From Saccharum officinarum (lineage: Eukaryota; Streptophyta; Magnoliopsida; Poales; Poaceae): a stretch of DNA of 64,000 nt. The notes under the pieces are model-generated. The model did not search any database. It was given only the letters and a program-made list of their open reading frames with translations, and was not told where the DNA came from. The stretch is from the NCBI GenBank assembly GCA_020631735.1, contig CM036191.1:39353335-39417334 (forward strand), in the 5' to 3' direction. The translations under genes were made by a program, and so were the position numbers. Each line of letters opens with the position of its first letter. Position 1 is the first letter of the stretch. Shown here piece by piece: positions 1 through 12,989 of the stretch.

Positions 1-3000
1 CACTCTCGAGCGAGCCATCCCGAGTGGTTAACGCTTCCCACGACTCAGACGCCAGCACCGATCGTTGAGTACGCTCTCGACAAGCCATCTTGTGCTGGTC
101 ATGCTACATTCGATTGCTTCATGGCAACGACCCTTGGGTACGCTGTTGTGCGAGCCATCTCGAGTGGTTAACGCTGCCCATGACTTTGACGCTAGCACCG
201 ATCGCCGAGTACACTCTCGATGAGCCATCTTGTGTAGGTCACGCTACATCCGACTGCTTCACGGCAACACCCCTCGGGTATGCTCTCGAGCGAGCCATCC
301 TGAGTGGTTAACACTGCCCATGACTTGGATGCCAGCATCGATCGCCAAGTATGCTCTCGATGAGCCATCTCGTGCCAGTCACACTACATCTGACTGCTTC
401 ATGGCAACACCCCTCTGGTACGCTCTCGAGTGAGCCATCCCGAGTTATTCAGGCTGCATTCGACTGGTTTAAAGCAATGACTCTTGGGTACGCTCTTGAC
501 AAGCTATCCCGAGTGGTTCATGTTGCATCCGCCTACTTCGCTAGCACCGATCACAGAGTATGCTCTTGATGAGCCATCTCATGTCGGTCATGCTGCATCC
601 TACTACTTCGTGGCAACACCCCTCGGGTACGCTCTTGAGCGAGCCATCCCGAGTGGTTAACGCTGCCCATGACTCGGGTGCCAGCACTGATCGCCTAGTA
701 CGCTCTCGATGAGCCATCTCGTGCCAGTCATGCTGCACTGACTGCTTCGCGGCAACCTCCCTTGGGTACGTTCTTAAGCGAGACATCTCGAGTGGTTAAC
801 GCTGCCCATGACTCGGGCACCAGCACTGATCGTCGAGTACACTCTCGACGAGCCATGTCATGCTGGTCACGCTGCATCCAACTGCTTCGCGGCGACACCC
901 CTTGGGTACACTCTTGAGTGAGCCATCCTGAGTGGTTAACGCTGCCCACGACTCGGATGCCAGCACCGATCACCGAGTACGCTCTCGATGAGCCATCTCA
1001 TGTCAGTCATGCTATATCCAACTGCTTCATGGCAACATCCCTCAGGTACGTTCTCGAGCGAGCCATCCCAAGTGGTTAACGCTTCCCAGGACTCAGGTGC
1101 CAGCACCGATCGCCGAGTATGCTCTCGATGAGCCATCTCGTGACGATCATGCTACATCCGACTGCTTCGTGGCAACACCCCTCGGGTATGCTCTCGAGCG
1201 AGCCATCCCGAGTTGTTCATGCTGGATTTGACTGCTTTGCGGCAATGACTCTTAGGTACACTCTTCATGAGCTATCCCGAGTGTTTCATTCTTCATCCGA
1301 CTACTTGGCCAGCATCGATCACCGAGTACGATCTCAATGAGCCATCTCGTGCCGGTCACGCTGCATCTAACTGCTTCACGGCAAAACCCCTCGGATAAAC
1401 TCTCGAGCGAGCCATCCTGAATGGTTAACGCTGCCCATGACTCAGACGCCAGCACTAATCGCCGAGTACAATCTCGACGAGCCATCTCTTGCCGATTAGG
1501 CTGCATCAGACTACTTCATGGCAACAACCCTCGGGTGCATTCTTGAGCTAGCCATCCTGAGTGGTTAACGCTGCCCATGACTCAGGTGCTAGCACCAATC
1601 ACCGAGTATGCTCTCTACGAGCCATATTGTGCCGGTCACGCTACGTCCGACTGCTTTGCGGCAACACCCCTTGGGTACGCTCTTGAGCGAGCCACCCGAG
1701 TGGTTAACGCTGCCCTTGACTCGGACGCCACGATAGATTGCCGAGTATGCTCTTGACGAGCCATCTCATGCTGGTCATGTTGCATCCGACTACTTTGTGG
1801 CAACACCCCTCGAGTACGCTCTCGAGCGAGCCATCCTGAGTGGTTAACGCTGCCCACAACTCAGACACCAGCATCGATCGCCGAGTACATTCTTGACGAG
1901 CCATCTTGTGCCGGTCACGCTGCATGCGACTGCTTCATGGCAACAACCCTCAGGTACATTCTCGAGCTAGCCATCCCAAGTGGTTAAAGCTGCCATGACT
2001 AAGGCACTAGCACCGATTGCTGAGTACGCTCTCGACGAGCCATCTCATGCCGGTCACGCTACATCCGACTGCTTCATGGCAACACCCGTTGGGTACACTC
2101 TCGAGTGAGCCATCCTTAGTGGTTAACACTGCCCACGACTCGGACGCCAGCATCGATCACCGAGTACGCTCTTGACAAGCCATCTTGTGCTGGTCACGAT
2201 GCATTCGATTGGTTCACGGCAATCACCCTTGGGTATGCTGTCGAGCGAGCCATCCCGAGTGGTTAACGCTGCCCACGACTCGGACACTAGCACCAATCTC
2301 CAAGTACACTCTCGATGAGCTATCTCATGCTGGTCACGTTTTCCCCAACTACGTCATCAGCTATGACCATTGGATATGCTCTCGAGCTATCCTGAGTGGT
2401 TGACACTGCATCCGACTACTTCGCCAGCACCGATCGCCGAGTACGCTCTTGACGAGCCATCTCATGTCGGTCACGCTACATCCTACTGCTTTGTGGCAAC
2501 ACCCCTTGGGTACGCTCTCGAGCAAGCCATCCTGTGTGGTTAACGCTGCCCATGACTCAGACGCTAGCACCTATCGCTGAGTACGCTCTCGATGAGCCAT
2601 CTTGGGCCAATCATGCTCCATCCGACTGCTTTGCGGCAACACCCCTTTGGTACACTCTCGAGCGAGCCATCTCGAGTGGTTTACGCTGCCCATGACTCAG
2701 ACGCCAGCACCGATCGCCGAGTACACACTCGATGAGCCATCTTGTGCCAGTCACGCTGCATCCGACTGCTTCACGGCAACGACCCTTGGGTAAGCTCTCG
2801 ACGAGGTATCCCGAGTGGTTCACACTGCATCCGATTGCTTCACAGCAACGACACTTGGGTAAGCTCTCGACGAGCTATCCCAAGTGGTTCACTGCATCCT
2901 ACTACTTCATCAACACCGATCGCCGAGTATGCTCTCAATGAGCCATCTCGAGCTGGTCGCGCTGTCTTCAATTACACCATCAACAACGCCCCACAGGTAT

Positions 3001-3060
3001 GCTCTCTGGGAGCTAGCCCGAGTGATTCACTTTGCCTCTGACTACTTCGGTGAGCACCAG
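1..3060. repeat. Dimeric minisatellite, 70-bp monomer / 140-bp dimer
   Basis: About 21 dimers run from the window edge. The anchor GAGTGGTTAAC recurs near 22, 161, 301, 651, 791, 931, 1070, 1558, 1697, 1836, 2252 and onward at 139-140 bp. Each dimer has two related halves; both begin GAGCCATC and end near GTACGCTCTCGA. One half continues with GTGCCGGTCACGCTGCATCC, the other with GAGTGGTTAACGCTGCCC. Near 441-580, 1210-1330 and 2811-3030 the phase slips to 70 bp with hybrid monomers, which implies unequal exchange. The period is not a multiple of 3, so the many short ORFs here are not genes. The downstream purine tract and LTR-like sequence suggest it sits between pol and the 3' LTR of a Gypsy element (inference). 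Confidence 0.9.
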
Positions 3061-3275
3061 TCGAGCAACCCCCACGCTGTTCTCTAAAATACCAGTCAGG
3101 CAACTCCAACACAGCTACAAAGGACACAGGCCAAGCGAAACCTGCATCACTCAGGAAGAAACAATTCGGGAAACACCAGCATTAATCTACAAGTCCAACC
3201 AAATACAAGGGAGCATCATCTGGTTTGCCCCACCGACGAAAATGAGGAGCAAACCTAATAATGCTCGGGGGCTTC
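3061..3275 (+). other. Gypsy 3' untranslated region with polypurine tract
   Basis: This non-repetitive stretch after the minisatellite ends in the purine-rich CTCGGGGGCT (3264-3273). It is followed at once by TATCGGGGATACC, which resembles the TGTCGGGG start of many grass Gypsy LTRs with one substitution. No coding signal is visible. Assignment as polypurine tract plus LTR boundary rests on that resemblance only. Confidence 0.45.
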
Positions 3276-3518
3276 TATCGGGGATACCACGACGGGGGTA
3301 CCCTTTCTACAAGATAACTCGCAGACTCAGGCCCAGTGTTTCATTGACCAGTTAGAAGAGGTTTGACCCAGAGCAGGGTACCACAACACCTGCAGACCAC
3401 TCGGGTGAGAACCAAACCACTCAGACGAGGAGCACTCGGGAGTCGGGACATGAAACGTCCCATGAAGACCGTTGACCCCATGTCTATAATTAGACAACAC
3501 ATTTATCAGGCAATTATG

Positions 3519-6500
3519 TGTAACACCCTAAAATTTGTACTTTTGAAAATAGGTTTAAAATGATTAATTTATGAATTTTTGTGCTCATGAAATATAGGAA
3601 AAGAAAATTTTTCATTATATTAAAATTTATCATAGGGAGTAGCAACAAGGATGAGCATACATGCCGGTGCATTTGATTTATTGCAGTGAGTGGTTGAATC
3701 CAAAAATTCAAAATGCTTCTGAATTTGAAAATGACTTTGAAATAAAAGGAAAGAAAAAAACTCTCTCCTCTCTATCTCTCTCAGGCCGCCTCCCTCTCTC
3801 TCAGCCCATCTCCCTCGGCCTCAGCACTCCGCGCATGGGCCGTTGGCGCTGGCCTAGTTAGCTCTCTCCCACTCCCTCGCTCCTATCCCTGGCCAGCCCA
3901 GCCCGAAGGCAGCATCGCCGCTCACCCAGCGCCCGTGCCGTGCGCCTTCTTTCTCACTGACAGCATGGTCTCCCTCTCTCTTGCGCCGATAGCCCTGGCC
4001 CAGATGTCAACTTTGTCTCCTACCTTCGTAACTGACCCGGACTCCTTCACCATGTCCATGTCCGGCTCCGCTATGAGCTCCCCCTTTATGGCGTGCGCCC
4101 TAAGCAGTGCCCAGTTCTTAAATACCGGCCTCCACGCCTCTTCTGTCTCCCCCACTGAGCCTATTGCTACCGCCATGCCACCTGTGCCCAAGCTTCGCCG
4201 CCCAAGTTCCGCCAAGAAGAAGATAGAGTCACCGAGTCGATTAGCAGCTCCTTCATCACGGTAAGTACATCCTAGAGCTTCTAGCCAAGTTCTCTAACCC
4301 ATAGAACCCCTTTTCTCCCTCTATTTCCTTCTGTGCTGCTTTTTTCCATGTAGCAGTTGCTCCGCTGCTGCCATAGATCGTCACCCGCAGTCTCTATTGT
4401 TTATAGCTGCAATTGATCGACCATTCAAGTTCGTAGTGACCCTATCCATCTCCCAGCGCCAACCCCGAGTTGAATTAGGGATCGTAGCTGTTTTACCCAA
4501 TTACAAAACCGGCGAGGAATTCCCCCATGAGATCACTGGTCTAGCCAGTTTTATCCCCAATCCCCTTCCTATGTTCTAATCTCAGCTGACCAGTGAAGAT
4601 CAAATGGCCATCCTAACCCGGTACCCTTTCGCCTGTTGATTTTGCAAAAGTAACCCTATCATTTAACTTAATCGAACCCGCTGTCCCTGGTTTCTTTCAA
4701 AAGAGCCCCTATCTTTCTTCAAAATAGTACCCGCAGTCTAATCTTTTGTAAAATTTAGTTTTTAATAAGATCTAGTTATTTATAGTTTTGCCACTAACTT
4801 CTGTAGGCCATATCTTCTCCGTTTTAACTCCGTTTTGATCCATTCAACTTGCGTTAGGTTCATAATTCTGTAATCTACATGTTCATCCTACTGTTAGATA
4901 TGTTTTTAACTTTTAAAATTCGAGGTTAGATTTAATATATTATTTTATTAAAGGAAATCTTGTTTAATTCATATCTTCTACATTTTAGCTCTGATTTGAT
5001 CTGTTCAAGTTGTGTTAGATTCATTGTAACGAGATCTACGCGTTAGTCACAATGTTTATCATGTCACTATTTTTGGAATTTCATGGTTTAAACTCTAATT
5101 TGAATAATAATTATGCAACTAGATTTTATAAATAAAATATGATTTGTTTTACTTCAGTTATCTAATTCAAATCTAAATTTGACTTAATTCAATCTATATA
5201 AGCTTTTATATAGTTAAAAACACATGAAACTTATAGTTTTATATTTTCTCTTATGAGTAGATCTTTCGGTAGATGTATCTTTTTCACCGTAGCTTCGATT
5301 AGCGTGCTTTTCACATCTGTGTGTTCGTAGCAAGACGTAGATTCATTTCACAAACTTTTCATCTTGATTTTATGTTTGGTGTACTGTTCTAATTTAGATC
5401 TATTGTTTGCTTTGTGTATGATTGCATGGATGCTTGTGTGGTGCTTTATGATCATGTCCAGTCGGTGAGCTTTGCGTTGGTGATATAAAAGAAGTTGGTG
5501 ATCCAGAAGAAGTCCTTTGGAGGTTACAATTCAATAGAAGAAGGATCTGAGTTTAAGGCATGGGATCTTCCTTGTTGTCCTATACACCTTTAATCATCTA
5601 ATTCATACTACATGTGTCTACCTTGACTACCACTAAGAAGTTCCTAGTACTTTGTACCTTGTGTCTTGATACCTATGGTGTATTGCATTGGGTAGTATGA
5701 TGCTAGTGCTCAACTATCACCATGATCTTGCAACTTGACTAATGGTATATGCAATAAACATTAAAAGATGCTTTTTAGCAACATGGAACAAGGGGGCTAG
5801 AGCATTGGGATATTTTTATGGTGCTCTAGATTCCTCTCCCTAAGGCCTTATCTGTAAATGATCATCCGGTACTTACATTACAATTGTGAGGGCTACATGG
5901 CTCTGGCTTTAGCTCAGAATGAGGACCTTTTCTAGCTTGTTAGGGGTTACTTTTATTGGTGTAAGAATGGCTTGCCGAATCGGGTATAGAGCGGCCTCTG
6001 TCCCCTTGAGTATAGGCTATGCGTCATTGTGCTATCGGGAAGGGGGACTCTACATCTATTTGCCAAGTGAATCTAATGGCCCTAACTTTTTAGACAAACA
6101 TTTGAAAGGCTTCAGAGTGAACCCTGCCGACCTTCCTTGGTAGTGGGTCAAGAGGCTGATCACCTCGGGCGAAAGGGTAAATCATGACTCACAGTAAAAG
6201 TGTACAACCTCTGTAGAGTGTAAAACTGGTATATCAGCCGTACTCATGGTCACGAGGGGCCTTGGAACCCTTATGGAATAGATGATCATTTATGGTTAAT
6301 GATGATAAACACTAATGATACTGATGATAAAGATGCTCACAAATGATTACTGTTTATGCTATTCATTATTCATGTTTACCTGATCATGTGTTTTTATGGG
6401 CTTGTGATAAACTTGTTGCTACTCAATTGCTAAAATCATGACTCATTAAAAGCTAATCACAGTTGAACCAGTGTCAGCCTTTTGAGCCTCATGAACCCCA

Positions 6501-6834
6501 TGATATATTTGTTGAGTACGACATGTACTTATGCTTGCTTTATTTTTCAATTATTTGGATAAAAATCCTAGATGAGTACTAGATTGCTAGAGTTTGGAGG
6601 AATTAGGCTTGTGATCAACCAGTCAGTTGTCCCGGTGGAATTGGAGTCTTCACCCAAAGATCAGAGTTGTCTTTCCGTTATTTGCCGTCTAAGGTTATAT
6701 CCTTTATACTAAGTACATTATATATTGAGCATTGTCTTTCAATATTACCCTTATTTATAGCTATATGTGAGATTTGACTTCGTAGGCTCACATATGGTGT
6801 TTATCTAGTTTTGCTCTTAAAACCGGGTGTTACA
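3519..6834 (+). mobile_element. Solo LTR, chromovirus-like Gypsy, TSD TTATG
   Basis: The sequence starts TGTAACACCC (3519) and ends GGGTGTTACA (6834), with a perfect 5-bp duplication TTATG at 3514-3518 and 6835-6839. It is 3,316 bp with no internal domain, so it is a solo LTR left by LTR-LTR recombination. A CT-rich and then GC-rich part (about 3760-4260) is followed by an AT-rich part and a conserved block at about 5870-6300 that recurs in three other LTRs here. Short ORFs such as 5919-6143 are not convincing genes. It is inserted in the Tat-type LTR. Confidence 0.93.
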
Positions 6835-7158
6835 TTATGCCTTTGTAATTAGGCGGTGTTTAACCAAAATTTGGAAGAAGGGTCTCAGGGACTCGAGGGC
6901 TCCCAAAATCATGTCAACATGGAATCAATTGCGTACAGATGGAAATCAGCTGGTTTGAATGCAGCACTGGAATCGGCTTTCTTCAAGCAGCACCGGCAGA
7001 TAAGGACAAAGGCTATGATCAGCGCCAGGACGGGACATGATGGACTCTGCAAAAAGAGAAAGATTAGAGTCTAAGTTATCTTAAATTAGGAATGTTTTCC
7101 TTTATACCTAAGATTGTAACGAATCATGATCGAGTAGGATTCATGTTTAGACTCCGGG

Positions 7159-7166
7159 TATAAATA
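7159..7166 (+). promoter_or_regulatory. LTR TATA box
   Basis: TATAAATA lies in the U3-like part of the first Tat LTR, about 90 bp upstream of the stretch shared with the second LTR. Its position fits an LTR promoter; activity is not implied. Confidence 0.5.
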
Positions 7167-8654
7167 TCAAACCCCGGTTATCGTAGGGACAATAATCAAT
7201 CCAATATACAAGTTATTTACTTTTTTGGCTTCGGCCACCCCTTAGGAGTAGGAGTAGAGTAGATCTCGATGAGTTCTTCAGCAAGTATGGCTGCATCGAT
7301 CCGGTCGACCTCCACTGCTTGCTGTAAGTACCGTCATGGCTTATACCCCTGTTCGTACGACTGCATCGATTTGGTCGACCTCCACTGCGACTCTGGTGTA
7401 AGTTAGTTATCGATTCTTTCCTAGTTCAAGTATGGCTGCATCGATCTGATTGACCCCCACTTCAAGAACTAGATCAAGGTCAAGTTATCGGCTCTACCAT
7501 AGAATGGCAGTCTTTGGTAGATTCATTAAGTTACCGATATTGCTTATTGCTTTCATTATTTATCTAAATTACAGCAATATCACTCTGCCCGATTGGGATG
7601 GATCTAGATCAGCCTTATATCTTGTTTAGCCCATCGTTTGTTAATCTAAAACTGATCTAATCTACACATTAAATGATGAGTTATGTTTTATCGGCTGTTT
7701 TACATCAATCTTGATTGTGCATAGCGTGCGGTTAAAGCATGTTGCGTCTTGAGTAGATTTATTAGCTAGCAAAAACAGTTCCATGGCCTGTTATCACGGT
7801 CTGTGTGATTCTGCCTCACACCCCACTGTTAGCACTGTGGAGTGGAGACCGTTATTTGATAGATCTATTCCTGATAAGGCATGACTTTAACTGTGCGCTA
7901 TGCTTGAATCGGCTATTTTAGCCGATATCGAGTGCTTTCACAAACAGTTCGCATCACGAGACCATTGAAGTAAAGACAGGTTGAAAGATGTGTTAGCCCC
8001 ATGATCTTATTATTGTATTATGGCCTGCATGATTCTGCCTCATGCCCCACTGATATTAGTAATGAGTTAGGGTCATCAAGTCTATTGTTATTTCTACGGC
8101 CTGCATGATTCTGCCTCATGCCCCACTGGTCATAGCGATAGATGAGATCTAACATGTTCATTAGATTTATCTTTATTAAGCGGTTAAATGGTGTTGAATT
8201 GTTTCTTTATATAAAAGGGGTTCGGTTACTTGTAATCATTGGCTTAGCATAAATCAATCATTGTTGACATCTTATTGCCATTGATTAATATTTGTTCAAA
8301 TAACGACATTTATCTTGAATGATAACTGATTCTTCTTATACAATCCAATGAGCTTTAACCGATTTATTCTCACGAATATGCTAGAATCGACTGTTTAGTC
8401 GATCTCCTTTTATATCGGCTCTCAGAGCTGCACATTCGGGACTGTCTGGCAACACCAGCATGTTTCGTCCTTAATTATTGATAAGCTTTCTCTCTTTGTC
8501 AATTACAGGGTCAAATTGACTGGCATATCTCGGGAGGAGTGCGTAGGATCGCCCGTCCCTGCGCTGAAGCTAGGCGGATCTACAGCTCCATCGAGCAGAC
8601 CCTTCCGGCTTGCTACGTGTGTCCTCGGCACAGGATGAAAATTCTGTGTCGACA

Positions 8655-11600
8655 GGCGGTTACTAGAAAATGGCCATTAACACAGCCGTTTCCAGTAATT
8701 GCAACCAATTGATTGGCCTGAACTCTCCTTGGATTATAAAAGGAGAGTGTGGCCGGTCTAGGAAAAAGGAGAGGTTGTTAGTTGTTCTAGACGCTCACAT
8801 TCTTGACTGAGCCTTCCTAACAATACACACACAAACACAGGACATGGGGTATTACCACTTTTGAGGGCCTAAACCTTTCTAAATCCCCGTGTTTCTTCAA
8901 CCATTGCCTGCAGTAGTTTTGGTGACCCTTTGAATCTTTACTATCGAGGAATTCACCCTCTAAACAATAAAACTCTTTTCGGCTTCGTGCCAATACCTTA
9001 GGAGTAGGAGTAAAGTAGATCCCGACGAGTTCTTCAGTAGGCAGGGCTGCATCGATTTCGATCTCCGGTTTGCTTGTAAGTACCATCATTGATTTGTATC
9101 TAATCTTATGAGGCTGCATGGTTTGATCTCTTGCTTGATTTGATATTAATCATTGTTATCGTGTAACACCTGATTTTAAGAACAAAACTAGATACACACC
9201 ATATGTGAGCCCAGGAAGTCAAATCTCACATAGAGCTACAAATAAGGGTAATATCAAAAGACAATGCTCAATATATAACGTACTTAGTATAAAGGATATA
9301 ACCTTAGACAGTAAACAACGAAAAGACAGCTCTGATCTTCGGTTGAAGGCTCTAATTCCACAGGGAAAACTGACTGGTTGATCACAAGCCTAATTCCTCC
9401 AAACTCTAGCAATCTGGTACCCATCTGGAATTTTTATCCAAATAATTGAAAAACAAAGCAAGCATAAGTACATGTCGTACTCAACAAATATAACATGGGA
9501 TTCATGAGGCTCAAAAAGCTAACACTGGTTCAACTGCGATTAGCTTTTAATTATCATAATTTGAGCATAGGAGTAGCAACAAGTTTATCACAAGCCCATA
9601 TAAACACATGATCAGGTAAACATGAATAATGAATAGCATAAACAATAATCATTAGTGAGCATCTTTATCATCAGTATCATCAGTGTTCATTATCTATTCC
9701 GTAAGGGTTCCAAGGCCGCTCATGACCGTGAGCACAACTGATATAATAGTTTTACACTCTGTAGAGGTTGTACACTTTCACTGTGAGTCATGATTTACCC
9801 TTTCGCCCGAGGCGGCCAACCTCTTGACCCACTACCAAGGAAGGTCGGTAGGGTTCACTATGAAGCCTTTCAAAGGTTCGTCTAACAAGTTAGGGCCGCT
9901 AAGGTTTCCCCATCAATAAGCATGAACCCCCCTCCAAGGAGTGACTAACAAAATACCAAGAAACCAAAGTGCACCCTCTTGGTAGGTCGAGATCATACCT
10001 ATCGGAGCCCCTCTTGCGCCATAAAGGTAACCACTAACAAGCGAGAAATGGTCCTCATACCAAGCTAAAGCTAGAGCCATATAGCCCTCACAGCTGTACT
10101 GTAAGTCTCGGATGTTTGCTTATAGATAAGTCCTTACGGAGAGGAATCTAGAGCACCATAAAATAGCCCAATGCTCTAGCCCCCTTGTTCCATGTTGCTA
10201 AAAAGCATCTTTCAATGTTTATTGCATATACCATTACTCAAGTTACAAGATCATGGCTTTAGTTGAGCACTAGCATCATACTACCCAATGCAATACCCCA
10301 TAAGTATCAAGGTACAAGGTAACAAAGTACTAGGAAATCCTTAGTGGTAATCAAGGTAGACATATACAACATGAATTAAATGATTAAAGGTGTATAGGAC
10401 AATAAGGAAGATCCCATGCTATACTTGCCTTAAACTCAGATCATTCTTCTATTGAATTGTAACCTCTAAAGGATTTCTTTTGGATCACCAACTTCTTTTA
10501 TGTCACCAACGCAAAGCTCATCGACTAGACATGATCTTAAAACACCTCACAAGCATCCATGCAATCATACACGAAGAAAATAATAGAACTAAATTAGAAC
10601 AGTACACCAAACATATGAAACAAGTAAAAAGGTTTTAAAGATGTTTTACACGTCGCTACCAACACACAGACATGAAAAGCAAGATAATCGGAACTACGGT
10701 TGTACAGAAACGACTACAGGGTTTTATATTATAAAAGAAAAGAGAAGACTATAAGCTTGATTTATATTAATTAGGAAAAACTATGTGAGTGGCATTAATT
10801 TAGATTAAACAAATCATATTTATACTTAAAAACTGAGTGGAAGCTAATCACATTTTATTTATAAATATTTTGATATCATTTATGCCAATTCAACTTTAAC
10901 TTGCAAATACAAACTGACATGTGAGAACATCTAATCAAATTTGATATGTGTGTTTAGACTACACATATTATAATTTAGAAACATATTTATGTTAGCAACT
11001 AGTCATGTTAAAACTTATTTGTAAAAGAGCATTGTATATAATTATGTTGCTTTTATTTATAAAAACTAGTTGCATGCATATTAATCAAATTAATATTTAA
11101 GCATATATATAAAAGTCACTTGACATGAAAAACGACAACACTAGCATGTAGATCACATCGATATGAATCTAACGCAATTGGAATGACTCGAAATGGACTT
11201 AAAACGAATATACGATGACGATATTATGAACTGGTGGTAATTTCGTAATTACCTCGTCTTCATCCTTTGGACTCCCGTATAGCCACCACACGGCCATGGC
11301 AACAATAGCTGCACAGGGGTGGGCTCGACTTGTTGCACGAAGGAGAGGATAGTCGGGCTAGGTAGCGCGACGGCGATGACGACGGCGAGAGAAGGAGGAG
11401 AAAAATCTAATTTACTACACGAGGGATTTCCCAAACTAGGGGCTCCCCTTACGGTAGTTTTGGTGTGCTTTGCCCAAGGAGTTGGTATATATTTATAGGG
11501 AGAAAAACTTCCCACATCTACGTCAACTATCAATATGGTACTAATTGATGTTGCACCCTCCACATTTACTAATGGGCCTAAATAATCATTAAAGCCCATT

Positions 11601-12978
11601 AGTAAATAAATGCATGGGCCTTTAGGATTTATTAGGATTATTGCACATGGGCTTTGAGAGTTGGTTGGAAAATGAGATATATTATTTATTTTTGGAATTA
11701 ATTAATTTTAGAAATAATTCTAGAAAAGTCTAGAATTGGTATTTAAGCCACGAAAATACTCCGAGACCTCCGAAAATTAGGGAAAAATTCGCAGAGACAC
11801 TTTGGAACATGATGAACCCAAATAAAGTATTTGGAGGTAATGAAAAGATTGTTGGGAACTTGGAACATAAAGGCTAAGGTGAAGGAGGTAGGAATTAAAT
11901 TCCAGAAAGAAGCTGGAAAATTCCTAGAGATAGATATTCGTCTCCTAAACATATTTTTTTAAAAAACACATTTTGCACATAGAAACACAAGGTGCAACCT
12001 GCATGAATGCAACAAACATGTTTCTACCTTAAGATAAATTTTAATCTAATGAAAATTTATTATTTCCCCATGTTTTCATGAGCATAAAAATACAAAATTA
12101 AATCATTTTAGCTCTATTTCAAGAGAAGCAAATTTTAGGGTGTTACATATCCACTCTATCTAGTTTAGTAAGGCTGCATCTTATGATCTCTTACTAGATT
12201 TGGTAGTATCACCGGTTATTGTTTTTACTACGTTTAGTACGGCTGCATCTTTGATCTCTAGCTAGATTTAGTAAAAACACAATTTATCCGACTAGATTAA
12301 GATACATCGGCTCATATCATAATTAATCTGTCATTTTACTGCTCATCATGATGATTTATACCTTGATGTCAAATTTGCTCTAATTAGCCTGTTGTGTCTT
12401 AATCCTAATCATCCATAGCGTGTATTTAATACTCTGATTTGCTATAATTAGATCTATCAGCTTGCAATCTTTAAATTCTCGCCCTGCTACCAATGCTGCA
12501 TCATTTGACTTGATTGGTAGTGACGTTAGATTAGATTTTGTCAGCTTATAGATCTGTTTATATGGAAAACAGAGGATTGTTTACACACTATGCTTCATCG
12601 GCTCTATGGCCGATGACATATGCTTTCATGCTTTATCTTGTTTTATATCCATCGGCTCTATAAGTACATTACATATGAACATGATCTGTTTAGCCGATGG
12701 TATTCATTTGATTTACTTCATGATATCAACTTGCTAAGTATCGGCTTCATAGCCGATGACTTGCTCTATCGGCTATCTAGCCGATCATGGAACTGTCCGG
12801 ACTATAAGCCGACACATTCCGCCTTAAATTACTGATTATCTTGTTTCCTTGTCAATTGCAGGTCAAATTGACTGGCACGCCCGCGAACCTCCAAAATCGA
12901 CAGGACCTGCACTGGAGCTAAGCAGATCTCCCAGGCCTGTCGTGTGTCCTGCGCGTTGACCAAAAATACACGTCGACA
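8655..12978 (+). mobile_element. Tat-type Gypsy LTR (second copy), interrupted
   Basis: U3-like sequence carries TATAAA at 8735-8740. The R/U5 part starting near 8985 (GGAGTAGGAGTAAAGTAG) repeats 7245-7262 of the first LTR. It is split by a solo LTR at 9162-12147 and continues from 12148 to GTCGACA at 12978. Immediately after it comes CTGGCATGTCTGGTGGGACC, the leader/PBS-like sequence typical of grass Tat elements, and then gag. The U3 start is not visible, so the 5' boundary is approximate. Confidence 0.55.
9162..12147 (-). mobile_element. Solo LTR, same chromovirus-like family, antisense
   Basis: On the + strand it runs TGTAACACC (9162) to GGGTGTTACA-like sequence (12147), 2,986 bp. The flanks TATCG (9157-9161) and TATCC (12148-12152) match at 4 of 5 bases. 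Its first 80 bp read as the reverse complement of the last 80 bp of the solo LTR at 3519-6834 with few differences, so it is the same family inserted the other way round. No internal domain is present. Flanking sequence on both sides belongs to the second Tat LTR. Confidence 0.88.
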
Positions 12979-12989
12979 GATTTTCTGGC

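Larger units (their letters stand above)
3276..8654 (+). mobile_element. Tat-type Ty3/Gypsy LTR (first copy), interrupted
   Basis: The LTR-like sequence runs 3276-3513, is interrupted by a solo LTR, and resumes at 6840. It contains a TATA box, short repeats of GCATCGATCCGGTCGACC (7290, 7362, 7437) and of TGATTCTGCCTCATGCCCC (about 7810, 8030, 8105). It ends near 8654 in GTGTCGACA, matching the end of the second LTR at 12978. The piece from 7225 to 8654 is homologous to 8985-9161 plus 12148-12978. The TG start is degenerate (TA). I infer a Tat-lineage LTR from the gag-pol that follows the second copy; the full structure is uncertain because two elements appear fused end to end. Confidence 0.55.

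Noticed and set aside
1..3060. Many overlapping ORFs of 60-100 residues in the minisatellite
   Set aside because: The 140-bp period is not divisible by 3, frames shift each unit and occur on both strands; these are repeat artefacts.
1..3060. Centromeric satellite, because grass centromere repeats have periods near 140 bp
   Set aside because: Only the period agrees; the 70-bp substructure and adjacent PPT/LTR-like sequence point to a retrotransposon repeat, and I see no recognisable centromere-satellite sequence.
5919..6143. Small ORF in the solo LTR resembling 41143-41364
   Set aside because: The similarity is at DNA level within a conserved LTR block; the frame is not kept in the two antisense copies.
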